A stretch of 64,000 nucleotides of DNA. Origin: Paragonimus westermani. Taxonomy: Eukaryota > Platyhelminthes > Trematoda > Plagiorchiida > Troglotrematidae. The stretch is taken from the NCBI GenBank assembly GCA_008508345.1, contig QNGE01000134.1, positions 203,475 through 267,474 of the forward strand. The letters are read 5' to 3'. The notes below the pieces were generated by a model. That model searched no databases. It was not told the DNA's origin and worked only from the letters and a program-made list of their open reading frames with translations. Positions 24,401-38,164 of this stretch are shown here, one piece after another (within the stretch, counting starts at the first letter, position 1; each line of letters starts with the position of its first letter). Position numbers and translations under genes: made by a program.

Positions 24401-26585
24401 CTCTGTCATCCACAGACACACAGTCTTCGTCCGTATGGTGCCCACTTGTGTTCACTATTTCCTCTTTTGTCTTATATTCGACTGGTCGAGGTCACTTTAG
24501 CTCCATTAGTTGCGGTTCTCATGTTCATGTATCCGTGGAATTCAGTAAAACGCTGCGATAGATGTATCCTTCTGAACGTTGCCTTTCTTTTTCTGTACGG
24601 TATGACAGCAGCGATTCTGTTTGGTTTTTTGTTCACCCCTCTTCGCGTTCTGATGTTAAACTGTGTACACAAACGACCCTGTCATTCATCATGTTAGCTT
24701 CCTTAATTGGACTACTTGTATCGTACACAATCGGTGGCCGGCCAAAACGTTGTCACTGCAGTTGTGTGACTGAGTTGACGGTTAAGTGAAGCAGTACCCT
24801 GTGTAAATAATCTGTTGCCTTGCTGGTGTGTCTCCTTAGCTTTCGTTGCAACTTAGTTGTTTATTTAAAACAATTAGGTATCTTGATTTTGACTGCTAGA
24901 GTTTATACGTTATGCTTTTTGTTAATTACATCGTGTTCCTTTTTTCTCCTTGTCTTGTATTGGTCCCCCTTTTTAAGTTTTGTTTTATAACGGTTATTCG
25001 TGTCACCCACTTATGTCCTGCCGTCAGTATTGGTGTTTATTTTGATTCTGTTAATGCACTACACCCCAACTTCGTTAGGATCCAGGCTGGAAAACCACGA
25101 GTGCTGATCTGGTCACCCCCACTTGATTTGGGCTGGTTGGGGGAGCTAACGGCGGTCGGACGTTACAAGTCTGCTTATACGTTTTTCGAATACAGAGCAT
25201 AAAAGACCATGCCCGGACACTGTACATCCTTACCTTCAGCGATAACGAGACTTCTGTATGTCTCCACAATTCGGTAAACGCACCACGTGGCTGTATTATT
25301 CTGGTTGGTGTATTAGCAACAATATCACAACCTAACACGATGGTGCTACACAGATGGTTGAAACGATGTGCGGTCTCAAGTGGATTGTTTGCAACAAAGA
25401 AGGAACGAACCATTTTCGATATTACACTTCGAAGACACAAAGCTGATTCTGCATAGACCAACCTGGTAGTTCTCCACAGTCATTGTGATCGGCGTGCCCC
25501 AGCATTGGGGCAGAAGAAAACAATGTCATTCACATTTTAGATATCGATTTGCTTTCAACCAGCTGACATACCACACCAAGCTCGTTGAACTTCTCGGTTC
25601 CGTTTTTTTTTGTAATGTCATCTGCGACAAAATTAAAGGAAGTGACGTGAATCGAGTATCCCTGTCCGCTCTTCAAGTAGACGTAAAGTTTGAATAAAAC
25701 AGCTCCATGGGTGGTTACAGGCGGCTAAATGGAAGACTACCGTCGTATGTCTAAAAGGTTCTAAGTGGTCCGTGTATCTATAAAAGTGTCGATGCCTCAA
25801 AACTATTAAAAATGTGGGCAGGGCAGGATCCTGCTTGCATGTCACGTATCTTACTTTCTATGAGTTCAGTGAGTCGGCACAATTTGGGGCTAGTTAATTC
25901 TTTTCAGTGTGTTAGAAACGAGGCTCGTGCCTCTGTGGCTACCACTTAGACTTTGGGTCTGTTGCTTTTGAGGACGCGAATAACCGTTGATGTTCCCCAA
26001 TTTCGGGAGAGCCCCTCAGCATCCAAATAGCTCGAAGGTGTGCTGTCACTTATGATAGCATTACTCTCCATCGGCTTTGAGAAGGGTTCTTAAATTGTCC
26101 TTGGACGTTTTCATTTTTCCTTGAATACTATTCATCGTAATTTAACGAGTTGGAATCGTGACAAAATACAGGAAGCAACTAACACTGAGTGGATAACTCA
26201 TCCTTGTTTGCCACGGCTACTTATCTGCCACAGCTGAGTTTGTAAACTGCCTAGCCCTAACCTCAAATAATCGACGTTATGATGCCTACCTCTTGCGGTC
26301 CACGCGACGATCTTCGCCGCACTTCGTTTTCTGGTACCGTTTTGTTTACTGCATCGTTTGGAAATCGCTTCAAGGAATTGATGCTCCGACTACGTTCCGA
26401 GTTTTATTTTATCGTCTTTTAGTTCCTAATTCGTTTTACGTTTGATGATCAATGTTTGAGAGTTCCTGTGTGTTTTCATCTATGTGCTCTAGAGATTTTA
26501 CTACTTCCTTGTGTGACTTTATGACTGTCTCGAACATCAGTCGCTAACACCGTCTCCTAATTGCAACTGCCTTTTTGTCTCATAG

Positions 26586-27121
26586 CAGCGGAACCGGCCT
26601 CTGGAGGCTATTTGGTCTCAGATAGTCGGCGTACTCACCAGTCTCAACCACGTGCCACCAGAGATTGGACTGCAAACCCTGGTGTGTTTCAATCGAGTGA
26701 TGTTGACCGTCCATACTCTCGACGTCCGGCGGCGAGCACAAGAACAGCCACATCGAATTCAGGTGACCACACTTCCGCATACTATGGTACAGTTTCTCGC
26801 ACATCTCCTCCGATCACTTCTTCCGCTGTTTTAACCAACGATGTGAATGCTCCTGCTCCAGTTATTCCCAGACCGTCAAGTCGATTTTTTCACCAGAATG
26901 ATACTTCGTGCACCACTTCACAAACGCAACATAGTCGGTCCGATGTTCATGCACCGTCGTCCAATAATACCGTGGAATGCGACATGGAAAACAAATCTTG
27001 TCTCCAACCCGGTAGTTCCGGTCACATCATCGACTACAGCGGTAACAACAACAACAAAATTGCGACAATCGGCTGCCAAGCCAGTCTTCCCTCTTCATCC
27101 ATACCATATGCACATTCTCAG
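26586..27121 (+). CDS. PPP1R12A: MYPT exon, long low-complexity linker
   Basis: 536-nt exon. The acceptor is a tandem NAGNAG (tag|cag), so splicing may add or drop one codon; here it starts at 26586 and completes the codon begun at 17680. The donor is cag|gtgagc at 27122, leaving phase 0. The product is Ser/Thr/Asn/Pro rich (SRRPAASTRTATSNSGDHTS, SSRFFHQNDTSCTTSQTQHS, NNNNKIATIG). No RRSTG second inhibitory site like vertebrate Thr853 is evident. The next exon in phase is 29778-29969. The frame stays open past the donor to 27214, but the coiled-coil exon in phase 0 supports the donor at 27122. Confidence 0.7.
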
Positions 27122-29777
27122 GTGAGCATCGACGTTTCACGTTCGACCGTGCGTGACCGTTTCGCGTTAATTTCACAAGTAAGTCTGGCTGACGCTGTTC
27201 ACCCTGTGCACTGATCGTCTTTCGGTTAAATTTCCGCGGTGGTTGTCTGTTAGTTTTCGTTAACTTTCCTCACTGGTTGGCAGTTTCTTCATCCCTGTTT
27301 GTGATTACCTGATGCATCGCTCTGTTTTTCTGTTGTATTGCTTCTCATTATCTAAGCTCTTGTACGCAAGACTTAGTTTGTTTAAAAGCAACATTAATTT
27401 GCTAGTTCTATGCCATTGATGTTGCTGCCGCTGTTCCTTGCTGCATGAGTAATTATCACATCATCTTACGCATGCATCCAAACTGTCAACTTTGGAGACA
27501 TAATTTTTTCGTTGAGTGCTTCTACATACGTTGATTTGTCGGGATCGCAAACACATTGTTGTTGATTTAGCTGCGACTCACTTATGAAAACTTTTAACTT
27601 CGGTTGAATTCGAAGCGGTGGCAGGAACAATGCGTAGTATGTGTTTGATCAGTTTAGTTTGTTTACCCATCCATCCCACCATGTCATTTGGAGTGGATCA
27701 AACAAATTTTGATGGGCCTACCCAATTACTTGTAATCAACCAATAATTCTGTTGAGCCTCGCAGTTGTCAATACTTAGTACTGTGACAGCTAAGGTCGTT
27801 TTGTTGTCTCACAATACTCTGCCTTCGATGGATTATCAGGTTTACTGCACTGCTTACGATTAGTACAATTTCGGCGCCCATCAGTAGCGTCAGTGGTCCC
27901 CACCGTCGACTGTTTCAGTAATCCCAAAATGAATGTCCGTATCTTGAATCGTCTGGTGAATTCACACTGACACAGTTGGTTGGGTCGGCAACCGGCTCCG
28001 AATGTGAGATTTCCACATGAGGACATGCGGTTTCTGTCGCTGGTTCGAATCCAACAGGATCCCATATACTTCACGATTATGTTCCACGTGAATCATCAGA
28101 TCTGCCACAATTGTACAATGATTCTGAATTATACACTTTCCTTGAGAGAGCCACGTTTAGCTTGTGATGTAGAGGGCCTTGATCATTCTCCCTAAGCTAT
28201 CACGTTCGGTCATTTGAATACGTAAGTCTCTTCGGGCGTAGTAATTCGTCTGTAAAACCGTACCAACACTTTCAGTTCTGTAGGTCTATCTTGTCTACTC
28301 TGTATCTGTGCGCAGTTTTGTGTTCTCTTTGAACCAAACGTTACTTTGTTGTGTATTCTAGTACTGGTGTATTCCCCTTACTCGTTACAATTTACTGGCT
28401 CCCCTTCACTCTTCCCTTTTGTAACACGCTAACAGTTTGACCATTTTCATCTCGATTGCTTTATCGGTGGTGATAGAAATATCTGCCCGGGTATAACCTA
28501 ACGAACTACTACACACATTTTTTGTTTTCAGTCATTTTGCACAGCACGAGGCCTGAATTGAAGTTTACCAAGTTGCCCCTTAGCAGCTGTTCGCGTGTCG
28601 CTTCTTTTTTTTCAGGGGTATTGTGCGCGTGTGTCTAACAGTAGTCCTAGTTTATACTGTCCAATTTTCGATGCCGTAATAATTGGAACAAGAAATCGCC
28701 TATGTAAATGTTGAACTTTCTGGTTAGTTGGGACAAGAAAGTGTGTTACCCCCTAGGAGTGTTCAATTAAGTTACTTGACGAATCCACCGTGCAAAATCT
28801 TGAACGAAACACAAAGTTTGCAATTGGTAGGAAGCTGGACACCAGTTTGTTGATCTGTGTATGTTTTGGTGGGATCTAGGCATTCCCAACACCCTGGTTT
28901 AGAATAGTTTTTCAGTTCCCGATAAGCCAACGCGGCTATCCGAAGTTCACCAATGGAAGTCCGCAGTTCATTTGTCGGGTTCCAACGAATGTTTCCCCCC
29001 CCCTGGATGGTTTCCACTACTTTCCGGTGTTTAACCCATCTTTTATGTCCCCTCGAGCTGATGACTTGTTCATTGCCTCCGGATGGTTGCAAATCGATAT
29101 CTCCCAGTGTCCTGCTGGTTTACCAATCTGATCATAACCGGGCGTAAACCTTTGCTGACCCAATTCAATTAACACTACTGTCAACATGAAGGGACAGAGA
29201 GCACTGGCAATTCATTTCGAAAGGACAGGAGTTCTTCATACACGTGAAATGTCATGTTAGACTGAAAAATTGTTCGGTCGTTGTGTAAACGTTGCAACCT
29301 ACCACATGTTACCTTTGTTGACAGGGTTGAGGTTTGCAATGAGATGGCATTGTACCACACCCGTCATAATATTTGCCCATTTCGTTTTCAGTCAGATGTA
29401 CTCCTGTTAGTCGTTCTGAGAAAATAGAATCACTTTGTGACAAAAACAGCTGCTTGTGATGTAGGACACGTCTTAATATTCTCATCCTTTGTAACTGTCA
29501 GTGCGTGGTTTGGATTTACGACTGAAACTTTGATTTTACAGTGGTGGCAGAGTCTTTGTTTGAAAGGCTGCAGCTTCGAAAGTTAATATGTTTACAATGC
29601 AGCCTTGCTTACTCGTTTCGTACAGTACGGTCTGGCTTATGGGGCGATTAATTTGTTTAGTTATTTGTCATCCATTTTTGATTTCGATCATACCTCTCGG
29701 GTTTTTTCATTTCTATGCTCGTGTTGACAAAAAGCTGTTGTTATCGTTTTTATTCGTGTGTTTATTCTGTTCACTAG
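27122..29777 (+). other. Intron (2.7 kb)
   Basis: Phase-0 intron between exons 26586-27121 and 29778-29969. A B-box-like block (ggttcgaatcc near 28052) could be a SINE trace; no A box was found. Nothing else is recognised. Confidence 0.6.
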
Positions 29778-29969
29778 ACCACGGACTATCGACGTCTGTA
29801 CGAGAGGGAAAAAGTTGAGAAAGAGCGTCTTGCTCGGGAACTGGATCGGATAAATCGTGAGAATACCAATCTACGATTGCAGCTATCTCGCCTTAAGGCC
29901 GATGATGATACGCACACTCCCGAGACTATTGCACCGATTTTGAACGACAAACCATCGATTGTTGATGAA
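29778..29969 (+). CDS. PPP1R12A: MYPT exon, start of C-terminal coiled coil
   Basis: 192-nt (64-codon) exon between acceptor tgttcactag (ends 29777) and donor gaa|gtaagt at 29970, phase 0 at both ends. The peptide starts TTDYRRLYEREKVEKERLAR and continues with heptad-like RENTNLRLQLSRLKAD. Vertebrate MYPT proteins have D-Y/F-KKLYE at the same place, the beginning of the coiled coil and leucine zipper that binds cGMP-dependent kinase I and other partners. The exon ends in an acidic/Pro stretch (PETIAPILNDKPSIVDE). This is one of the two diagnostic C-terminal exons. Confidence 0.88.
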
Positions 29970-32900
29970 GTAAGTTTGTACAGGCTTGATCGCCGTTTAC
30001 TTCTTGCTGTTAGTCTTTGGAATAGCTTTTTGCGTGAGTAATCCAACTCGGTTTACGAACTACTATAATTTCATTTAGTTCGAGATTTTATCTACGTCCT
30101 TCGTTTTCTGTGATAACTATCAGAAGTTCAGGCATGGTACACAATTGTTTGAAGTTTATACGATAGATGTGAGGAGCTACAGACGAATTATAGCGGAGGC
30201 TACGGGACCACAGAATAATCGCTAGGGTAAACGACTAAAAGAAGTCTTTAAATACCTAGTCCATTTCACAATTTGTCCTGATGTACACAGTGTTGTTTCG
30301 TTCGTATTGTGATTCGCAGCGAAACACTGGTTAAATATTTTTTATTTTCAGTTTAGGTAATTGTCTGTGAAGTGAAATGGAATGTTATGTAATACAGTCC
30401 ACTAATTAAACTTGCAGTTTTCTCACTGAACCACTCACTCACCTTGTTCACGTGCGCATACATCCACACATAGCCACCCGTTCTCATGAACACTTGAGGT
30501 CACGTGACCGCCGGTATCAGAGCATGGCACAAACGTTCCTCCCAATATGGATCCATGCTTCTCAGCAAGGCGTACCATCATCGCAATACCGCCCATTCAC
30601 CTGAGAGTGGCTGAATACTGTTCATCTTACGACCGTCTTGAACAGTTAACGCTACTCCGTTTCTCTTCAGCTCAGTTGCTTAGTCCTCTGTGAGTACCGC
30701 TCATCTTCATTTGATCACACTAGACCCAACAGACCAAGTGGCAGTGATAACGTGCGAAACCTAACTTGTAGTTCACGCGAATTCCATCATAGCCATTACA
30801 ACTATGCTTCCGAATTTTCGATTGTTCTTCAAGCTTAGCACTTAGGTTGCAAATGTTCTATTACCACGAGTATCAACCTGGACATGTGTTCGTTCACTTA
30901 ATCGCCGATTTTTTTAATGGTCAGCATGCTACACTTGTTGGGATCGTGCCGGGTTGAGTGGTATTAACGGCACATAGCCAGTATCACGTAATCGGTCGAA
31001 CCTGAAAAATCATCAGTGACATCTTTTTGGAGGGATACTCAGTCAGTGAACGTTTAAAAGTGCCGTGAATGGTAACCATGATCTTTTGATGTCAGGTACC
31101 AGCCAGTTACCCGACTGTAGCTCTGTCTGTTCAACATAGTGTTGTGAGAATGAGGTCTATGTTACGGACTTAGTAATTCTAATTAGACTATCCGGATCCA
31201 TGTCAAAGGTACTTGTTTAGCCTGATCAGGGGAAATCAGCATGCTGAGCAATTCACGATTTGACATAGGAGGCGTGTGAAAATTGTCATCAGATTTGACC
31301 TCCTTACTTTTCTAAACGGGGGATCCAAACAGTTACGATTATCGTTGTCCACAAACTGAACAGGTTGTGATAGAAGGCAATAATAGAATTGGTGTGATTC
31401 AAAATTTTACGTCATGAAACCACCTAAAAAGCCATCTCCTTGTTTTCAAGTTTTCTCTTCTGTTTACTCGTCTCTTGGGTCTTCTGAGTAACACTCAAAC
31501 CACCATTGTACACACACTGAACCAAACCCCCTTTAACCTTCGCAGATGCAAACGGGATTGTGCATAAGGAGTGTAAGTGATCAGTCGAGCAAATCGCCCT
31601 GAACGTTCATTAAGACTGTCCAGGTCAACCCACCATGTATCCTCAAAATGACTCACCGCACGCACATCATCATACTTAGTGCTAGGGCATATCCTCTGTT
31701 TGGTACGCTTTTAACTCCATAGAATGATGATGATGGAAAATCGCGGTCGGGCTTGGAAAGCTGACATGTGACTTGTGATAAGGGACCAGAGCTGAATGAA
31801 ATACTTAGTAAATGCGGAGGAGAAGACTGTACTTACGGAAGTATGCTGATTTCAAACATCTGTGTGGAGTTTGTCGATCTGAAGTAGCCATTAGCAAAGA
31901 AGAGTGGTGCCTTCTGGGACAACGAAGCACAACTCAGCTGCTTTCGACCATATTCTCGGTGAATCTGGTAACTTACCTTAGGCACATCTTGACGACAGTT
32001 GTGTGGCGTAGGCACTTTGTCAAAGCACAGTCTCTTCTGGAAGCGAACAAATAGGGATTGCTGAGACCCATTGTACTTGGTGATGTCATCCTGTCAGACT
32101 AATCGAAGTAAATCGTGTCATCATGGTGGATGGCTTTTTATATAGACAACAAGAGATCAAACTTTTGTGATGCGGTTCTCGCTTGCGCTAGTCCCAGAGC
32201 ATGGTCATGATCCGATGGTTTGGTCGTGTATGGAATGAGTCTTCCTGCGTTGACGGATTAGTCGTGCCAATTGGAGTGAGCTCCAAGGACGATCTCAGCG
32301 ATCGATCATTCACATCCTTGGTTTGTGGTGTGAACGCAGGGAGATTTCTTCAAAATCTTATGCATATTCTTTAGGGTTTATATTCTCCTTATGCATTAGT
32401 TAGTATTGTTGCTGACATAGTTCCAGGAACTCCGTCCTCATGTACCTAGTTCGTTTGATCTTGTTAGCACCATTGGAACCTGTTGTTCCTAAACGAAGCC
32501 CATGCGGTAATCTGAACACGTCTTGTTGGTCTGCGATGCCCGGGAGTACGTTGCACAGAACATATAATTTCTGTCCTATGTTCCAGATCACTGGCCGATT
32601 CTGATCGTATGTTCTTGTTTCCCTTAGCTTTCTCTTTTGATCAGTTTTGCTGTGTAATGAATGAATGAATTTTCATGATCCGAATGTTCGCTAATCCCTA
32701 TTATTTGCCAACCAGTTTCGGGTAGTCTGACATTTTCGGCCATGAGCCTAATCCACAACTACTTTGGTTCGGACTGTCGTAAATCTTGCTGGTCGTTCTT
32801 GAAATGGCATTACTATATCATCATCAGGTTTGTACAATTGTGTAGGACATGTCAATGTGTATAAAGCGACTTGGACAGGACGGTACATCAATTTTCACAG

Positions 32901-35716
32901 TTTTGTGTCACAAACAAAAAACGCAACGTTGTCTATTGGTTGACGAGTGGAGCAAGAATAATTGGTTCTGCAAACACTTAATCAAGATTTGGAGTTTCAT
33001 GCTAATGTACTGCTAGAGAAAACGCGCAACATGACCTCAGCACGACCACACGATCCAGTGACCACAATGGCGAAGAAGGCAATATTCATTTGTTTGCCTT
33101 TCAAAGTAGACTTCGCACCAGAGCATCAATCATAGGCTTTATCAAACTCGGTCGCACTTTCCTAACAGCTAGTTTGCGCAGCTGTTTTACCAACTGAATA
33201 TAGTCCAGTGTGAGCTTAACCAATCCATGCTCATGTACTCGTTCCCTTGTTGCCGTACAACGGAATATGTTGACTGCAGAACCAAACGTTTGTCTAAACT
33301 GCTCAGACAGCATCACCGAGCTTTGCCTGAGATCGGAGTTACAATCTATCAACAGCGCAATCGTAGAGTTCCAGTCGGTCAACCGAAAACCGTCATGCAG
33401 CTGGTGTTAGCTACCATAAATGCCATTGCCATCCGGATAGGGAATGTAGCTCTCTGTTCACACAAACACTATTCAAACCTTACGGTTGCGATGGCCGAAG
33501 GTAGCATCAACTGCTTCCATACGCACGTATACGACTCCACTGTCTTTGAGTGGTCCACTGTCACCCACATCCACACTGATAGTTGGCTTCTGCCACCGGG
33601 CATAAACCCATCCTCTGTCCACAGAATTACCAGAGACGGATATTGAGATGTGTGTGTGGTTTGTTCCTTTTCTAGCCAGTTAGAATGCTCACTCTGTTTG
33701 TACTCATCAAAATAGCCTGTGTACTTGTATTGATTTGATGATGACCTATCGAAAACGTGTTCGCCGCGCTGTTTCTTCTGTGACCAAATAGGAATCTTCG
33801 CGAAATTGACAAATCAATACAAGGACATGCACTACTGATGAGCTCTAATCGGAACGAAATTCGAGTGTATTGCTTCCTAGGGAAGTAAGCCGACTGAATG
33901 TATTATCTGAATGCAACGACTGTGGTCGAATGTGAGTGGTGTTTAATTTGGAGTTCATAAGTTAGTTGACAAGCTTGGCAGAGGTCAGATTACTGGCCTT
34001 GCTGTAGGCGGTTACGTTGCTGTCCATTATGATTTTGTACCTTTACAAACACATCAGGTTTTTGATTGATTCTGATAGTAATCTGATCTTTTCTTAATGA
34101 ATGAGGAACTGAAAAGACCTAACTACTATCCGGACTCAAACTTTTCAAGGGTACAGTGACATTGTCATGTCGGATAATTCTGCCGGCTGACACTGTAAAT
34201 CACTTCGAAGTTTACCAGTTGTACGCAGTATGGTAGTCTGATTATTTGTAACTTTTGTCCCCGTCATACATCCTTCCATCTGTCTGATGCTCCATACAGA
34301 CATCTAAGAGTATCAGACCAGAATTTTGGTTTTCCTCCGTTTTACTCTACACTTTTTTTGTTGTAAGTGTACATTTGTGTAATTCGACCTATCAAATGAG
34401 GATATGTTTTGTTGGCAACTTGTCCCTTTTGAGCACTTGACCGATTATCTAGAATAGTCGTGGTTAAACACTGCTGTTGCATTCATTTTTTGCGAGGTAT
34501 AACTCGCGGACATTATATACCATTGATTCCAGGATGTTCTGTATATTCTGGCTTATAGGTGCAATCGGTCTGTTTGATTCGATTGCCTCCTGTTGCATGT
34601 GCTCTTCCGTTATCTTGTGTTCTTCTCGTCATCGTTACGTCACTACTGTTATGTTTTTCATTGCTAGTTACCCCGTGTATCCCGCGTGCGGCGTTTCCAC
34701 ATCAAGGGTCAAAATCTGAAGCGTAATATATACCCATTCGTTTTTTTTACATGACGCTAACCGCATTTTATGGTCGTCTTGATCAGTGGTGTGCAAGCTT
34801 TACTGGGGGTTATTCACTGTGTGAGATTTCGTGTATTCTGGTAATAATCAACTATTCACTCCTCACTTCCGGTTTGGACTTCAACCTGGATTGTTCTGAT
34901 CTGTCTGTGTTTCTTACGGATTTGACGTTTTAGTCAGTCATTTGTGTCCATTCTAGTTTTATCTCGAAAAACCCTGATGACGAACTCCTCCTCATAACGG
35001 ATAGCATGTTTTCTTTGCTTGTGTTTAAACGGCCTCATCATCCGCCACATAAGGCCTCTACCTTTTAAGCCTGTGCCACTACTCTATCTGATCTGATCTG
35101 ACGGTTGTGTAGTCTGCAAAATAATGGATAACACGCTGGTTTTCTCATGCACGAGAAATGACATATTTTGGATCTGTCCTATCGGATATCAATCGGCACG
35201 CATTATTATTTCGTGCAAATTAATCATCCTTTATGGTAGTATAAGTGATGCGTGTTTTTTTATCAGAAATCACCGGAAGTACGACTGGTTTTGCGGTTAA
35301 TGCACTCACCAGATAAGTTCCTCTCTGGACTCCGACTACACATGCAAAAGTTAGAAAGTTTTTGGGCTCATACTTGCCGTTGCTATGTCACTGTAGTCCG
35401 TTAACTATCTGGGTCCCAAGGACAGATTGAGCTCTGCACGTTTTCAAGTGCTTTGACCTACGAATGGCAGTTTATCAATTAACTGGCAAATGAATGGCGA
35501 ATTTTTGCCTTCTGTGTTTCTCGTGGATGGGTTTATAATTATGCCTCACCGAGTATGCATTTTTGATTGGTACCGAGTCCTCATTAAGTAATAGGACGTC
35601 CGCGTTCTGTTTATCTCTGGGCACAACGTCTGGCTGGAATGAGTTACTGAATTCTCACTTGATGTGTACAGCCTATCCATTATCACGCATGTGCCACTTT
35701 CTGTGGTCTTTTTGTC

Positions 35717-35767
<51 letters not shown>

Positions 35768-36173
35768 CCGTCTTCCTTCTTTACTGGTAGACAAACGACA
35801 CTTGATGATAATCCTTTCATTTGAGTTGAGCTAGTTGTGTCCCTCATTCATCGTTTCGATCACAGGATTGGTGAACTACTCGAAGTAGCCTGGTTTTTAT
35901 CGGACGTCTATTTCCAAAATAAAGCCAAATTCAAATTGCGTGTCCAGGTTTATTTGTTTGGGGGAGTACTTCCAACTGGTGATTGGGCACTTCTGATGCG
36001 AATCGTAGATTCCATAACTGTTCAGGTATATCTTCTGCTCTTTGAGCTAACCGAATCGGTGGTTCACTCATCTATGTGTGTGTGTGCAGCTTGTGCCAAT
36101 TTTTGCATGCAATGTTCCACTTTTTACTCTCCATTTTCCCCGATCTTCCCATACGTTATTTGCTCCTCCTAAG
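29970..36173 (+). other. Intron (6.2 kb)
   Basis: Phase-0 intron. It holds an (AT)n microsatellite at 35718-35764. Open frames such as 33101-33382 (minus) and 33227-33646 (plus) have no family motif and overlap each other. Nothing else is recognised. Confidence 0.5.
35718..35764. repeat. (AT)n microsatellite
   Basis: About 23 uninterrupted AT units directly visible. Likely length-variable between individuals. Confidence 0.95.
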
Positions 36174-36239
36174 CACTCTTTCCGTTGCAACCAAACTCAG
36201 CTCCATAATCGTCTTCTGTATCATGAAGGCCAGCTTGAG
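36174..36239 (+). CDS. PPP1R12A: Probable penultimate MYPT exon (coiled coil)
   Basis: 22-codon exon after a long pyrimidine tract and acceptor ctcctcctaag (ends 36173), with a strong donor gag|gtgagt at 36240, phase 0 at both ends. It reads HSFRCNQTQLHNRLLYHEGQLE. Joined in phase to the next exon it gives ...QLE|ELSRLREENAK..., a continuous heptad pattern in the position of the vertebrate segment just before the conserved end. An alternative acceptor tgtgtgcag at 36089 would extend the exon upstream in the same frame by 28 codons (36090-36239). The match to the family is by register rather than by identical residues. Confidence 0.55.
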
Positions 36240-36779
36240 GTGAGTCATGATACTGTCGCTGTCGCCAGCATTGTCATGCTTGCACTTGCGTGCATACATG
36301 TGTATGCTTTATCTGGGTTTGTCATCCTTTAATTTGCATACCGTCGTCTTTCGCAGCTTTTGTTTTCCTGTGTGCATATGTGTCGATGAAGGTGAGTGTA
36401 TCTGTGTTCTGGATCCTTGCACTAAAATGTGTTTGTTGTCCCAGTGTGATTGATCTATCGCAAGTGGAGAACAAACTATTGGTCGGGGATGCATTCTCAG
36501 CTCATCCCATTTGTTGAGAATTTCTCTCCTTACCGGCGTGATTGTTTCGTGTTTACATCCTACTGTGTGTTTGACAGGCATTTTGTTTCTATCGTTTATT
36601 TTGAAGAGCAATCTACACATCTTCGTTCAAAGAGAGAACAAACGGTGACATCTATATTAGATTACTGATGAGTAGTCGGGGATTTGGTTTATTTTCAAGT
36701 TGACCATCACTCACATTTGATCGCAGCGTTCGCATTCAGATAGACTTTGCAGCCAGCCTCTTTCGAAAAGAAGCACTAG

Positions 36780-36920
36780 ACTCGAGTTTCGCTCTCATTA
36801 GAGCTCGTCAGTAGTGCATATCCTTGCCACGGCCGGGATTTGAACTCCGGACGTTCCAATCATATTAAGCAACAGAAATGTGAGGAGGCGAGTGCGGAAA
36901 TAACCTCTCGGTTTAGTGTT
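36780..36920 (-). repeat. Possible SINE with tRNA-like B box
   Basis: On the minus strand near 36850 the block ggagttcaaatcccggcc fits the Pol III B box and T-arm; a tail containing actcgagtctagtgcttc follows. No convincing A box or cloverleaf is seen, so it is listed as a retroposon candidate and not a tRNA. Confidence 0.3.
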
Positions 36921-37141
36921 GGACTCTGCATAGTTGGCAACGCTGCACAGTTAACAAGTCCTCATACAAGATTGGCAAGTGTTCGTAGTCCAAACATCAA
37001 ATGAAAAGTTACTCGTATGGTATGTACCGAACAGATTACATACAAATTTTATTTTAAAAGAAACTCAGAAAAAGTGAAGTAAAATAAACAGTCGATCTCA
37101 CAGAATCAAAAGCTCTTCTGCGCACGAAAGTGCTATCACAG

Positions 37142-38164
37142 TCAAGACTCACGTATCGGGACAGTGTCCTTCAGAGAGGTGGTAACAGTTAACGCCAGGT
37201 TCCCCGCATATATGTGTCGTAGTTTTTTAGGGAACCAAGAACAGTCAGAACATAAATCCGTGACTGTGTAGGAGGGCAGTTCCAGTCGAAGAATGATGCT
37301 ACATAAAGAAGAGGACATGATTCCTTGAAAAGAGATGATCACAGGTGAATGAGGAGCAGAGTTCACGTCACAGCCCATGTTATGGGGAACTGACTTAATG
37401 GCGGCATTATGGAAGTCGGTTCGGTAGTTCACAATCTTGTCCGTCCAGGTAGGTTGGCATCGATAGTCATCCACTGTACTAATGTCAAGCACCACAGCAG
37501 CGCCGTCATGAACCGCGATCAAGTCGGGTTTGATGAAGGAGCTCACCGTTGGTACTCGCAGCTCCTTGAAGACTGTATAACCCAAGTTACGCAGTCGTTT
37601 CGGCAGATCTTTGGCCACGCGTTTATGTCGAGCACAACATGCATCATGAGTGATCCAGTATGGTTGAAGGATATGAGCGAGGCTTTCTGGTTGACCGCAG
37701 TTGCCGCAGCAGAGAACTGACTGACCGCTTCGGTCACCTCGTGAATTTCGGACCTTAGTCCACAGGAGCTGGATAGCACGAATAGAAATCCTGGGGAAGA
37801 TGTGATCTGGACTAAATAGCCACCGATTGGAAAGTAGAGAGTGTGATGCTTGCTGAACACCGCAGCCATCTAGCGAGTGGTAGAGTTCATCCGTCCACGC
37901 TGCATGGGCTTCCTCCTTGCTCGTCACCACTACACTCTGGACGCGTACCGGGACGTTCACTTCCTTCAAGATAGGGCCAAAGGAGTCGTCTGACCACATT
38001 CTACAGAACTGGACATTGACCGGAGAACAGTCTCTCTGGTCGAGATTTCCGCGAGATTGGGATAGTGGTGGACAAATTCGGGATGCCCAGACCGCCAAAA
38101 CGAATTGGAGTGTGGATGTAGCTGATACGTGTGTCTTTAGGAAGACAGAGCCACTGCCGAACAA
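37142..38164 (-). pseudogene. R2-like endonuclease-domain ORF
   Basis: Longest uninterrupted frame among the intronic elements (340 codons). Order: unassigned N-terminal ~170 residues (contains WTDELYHSLDGCG and SLLSNRWLFSPDH), Cys/His knuckle, linker (LPKRLRNLGYTVFKELR), restriction-like endonuclease, and a C-terminal tail ending in KDTVPIRES. The ATG is only the first Met in the frame; the ancestral protein began far upstream. That the frame is still open suggests a fairly recent insertion, but without RT it cannot move alone. Confidence 0.7.

Larger units (their letters stand above)
17681..26585 (+). other. Intron (8.9 kb)
   Basis: Contains a tRNA-like SINE candidate (18045-18130), Penelope-like copy 2 (19170-19870), a LINE fragment (20650-21490) and a short diverged repeat pair (18722-18800 and 20108-20183). 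In 21491-26585 nothing is recognised; open frames there are short and lack family motifs. The 3' end is the tandem acceptor tagcag before exon 26586. Confidence 0.6.

Noticed and set aside
28000..28075. B-box-like ggttcgaatcc as a tRNA gene
   Set aside because: No A box or cloverleaf can be formed around it.
35837..36010. Open frame before the coiled-coil exon, with an acceptor and a possible donor at its end
   Set aside because: Phase does not fit the MYPT exons on either side and the peptide matches no family I know.
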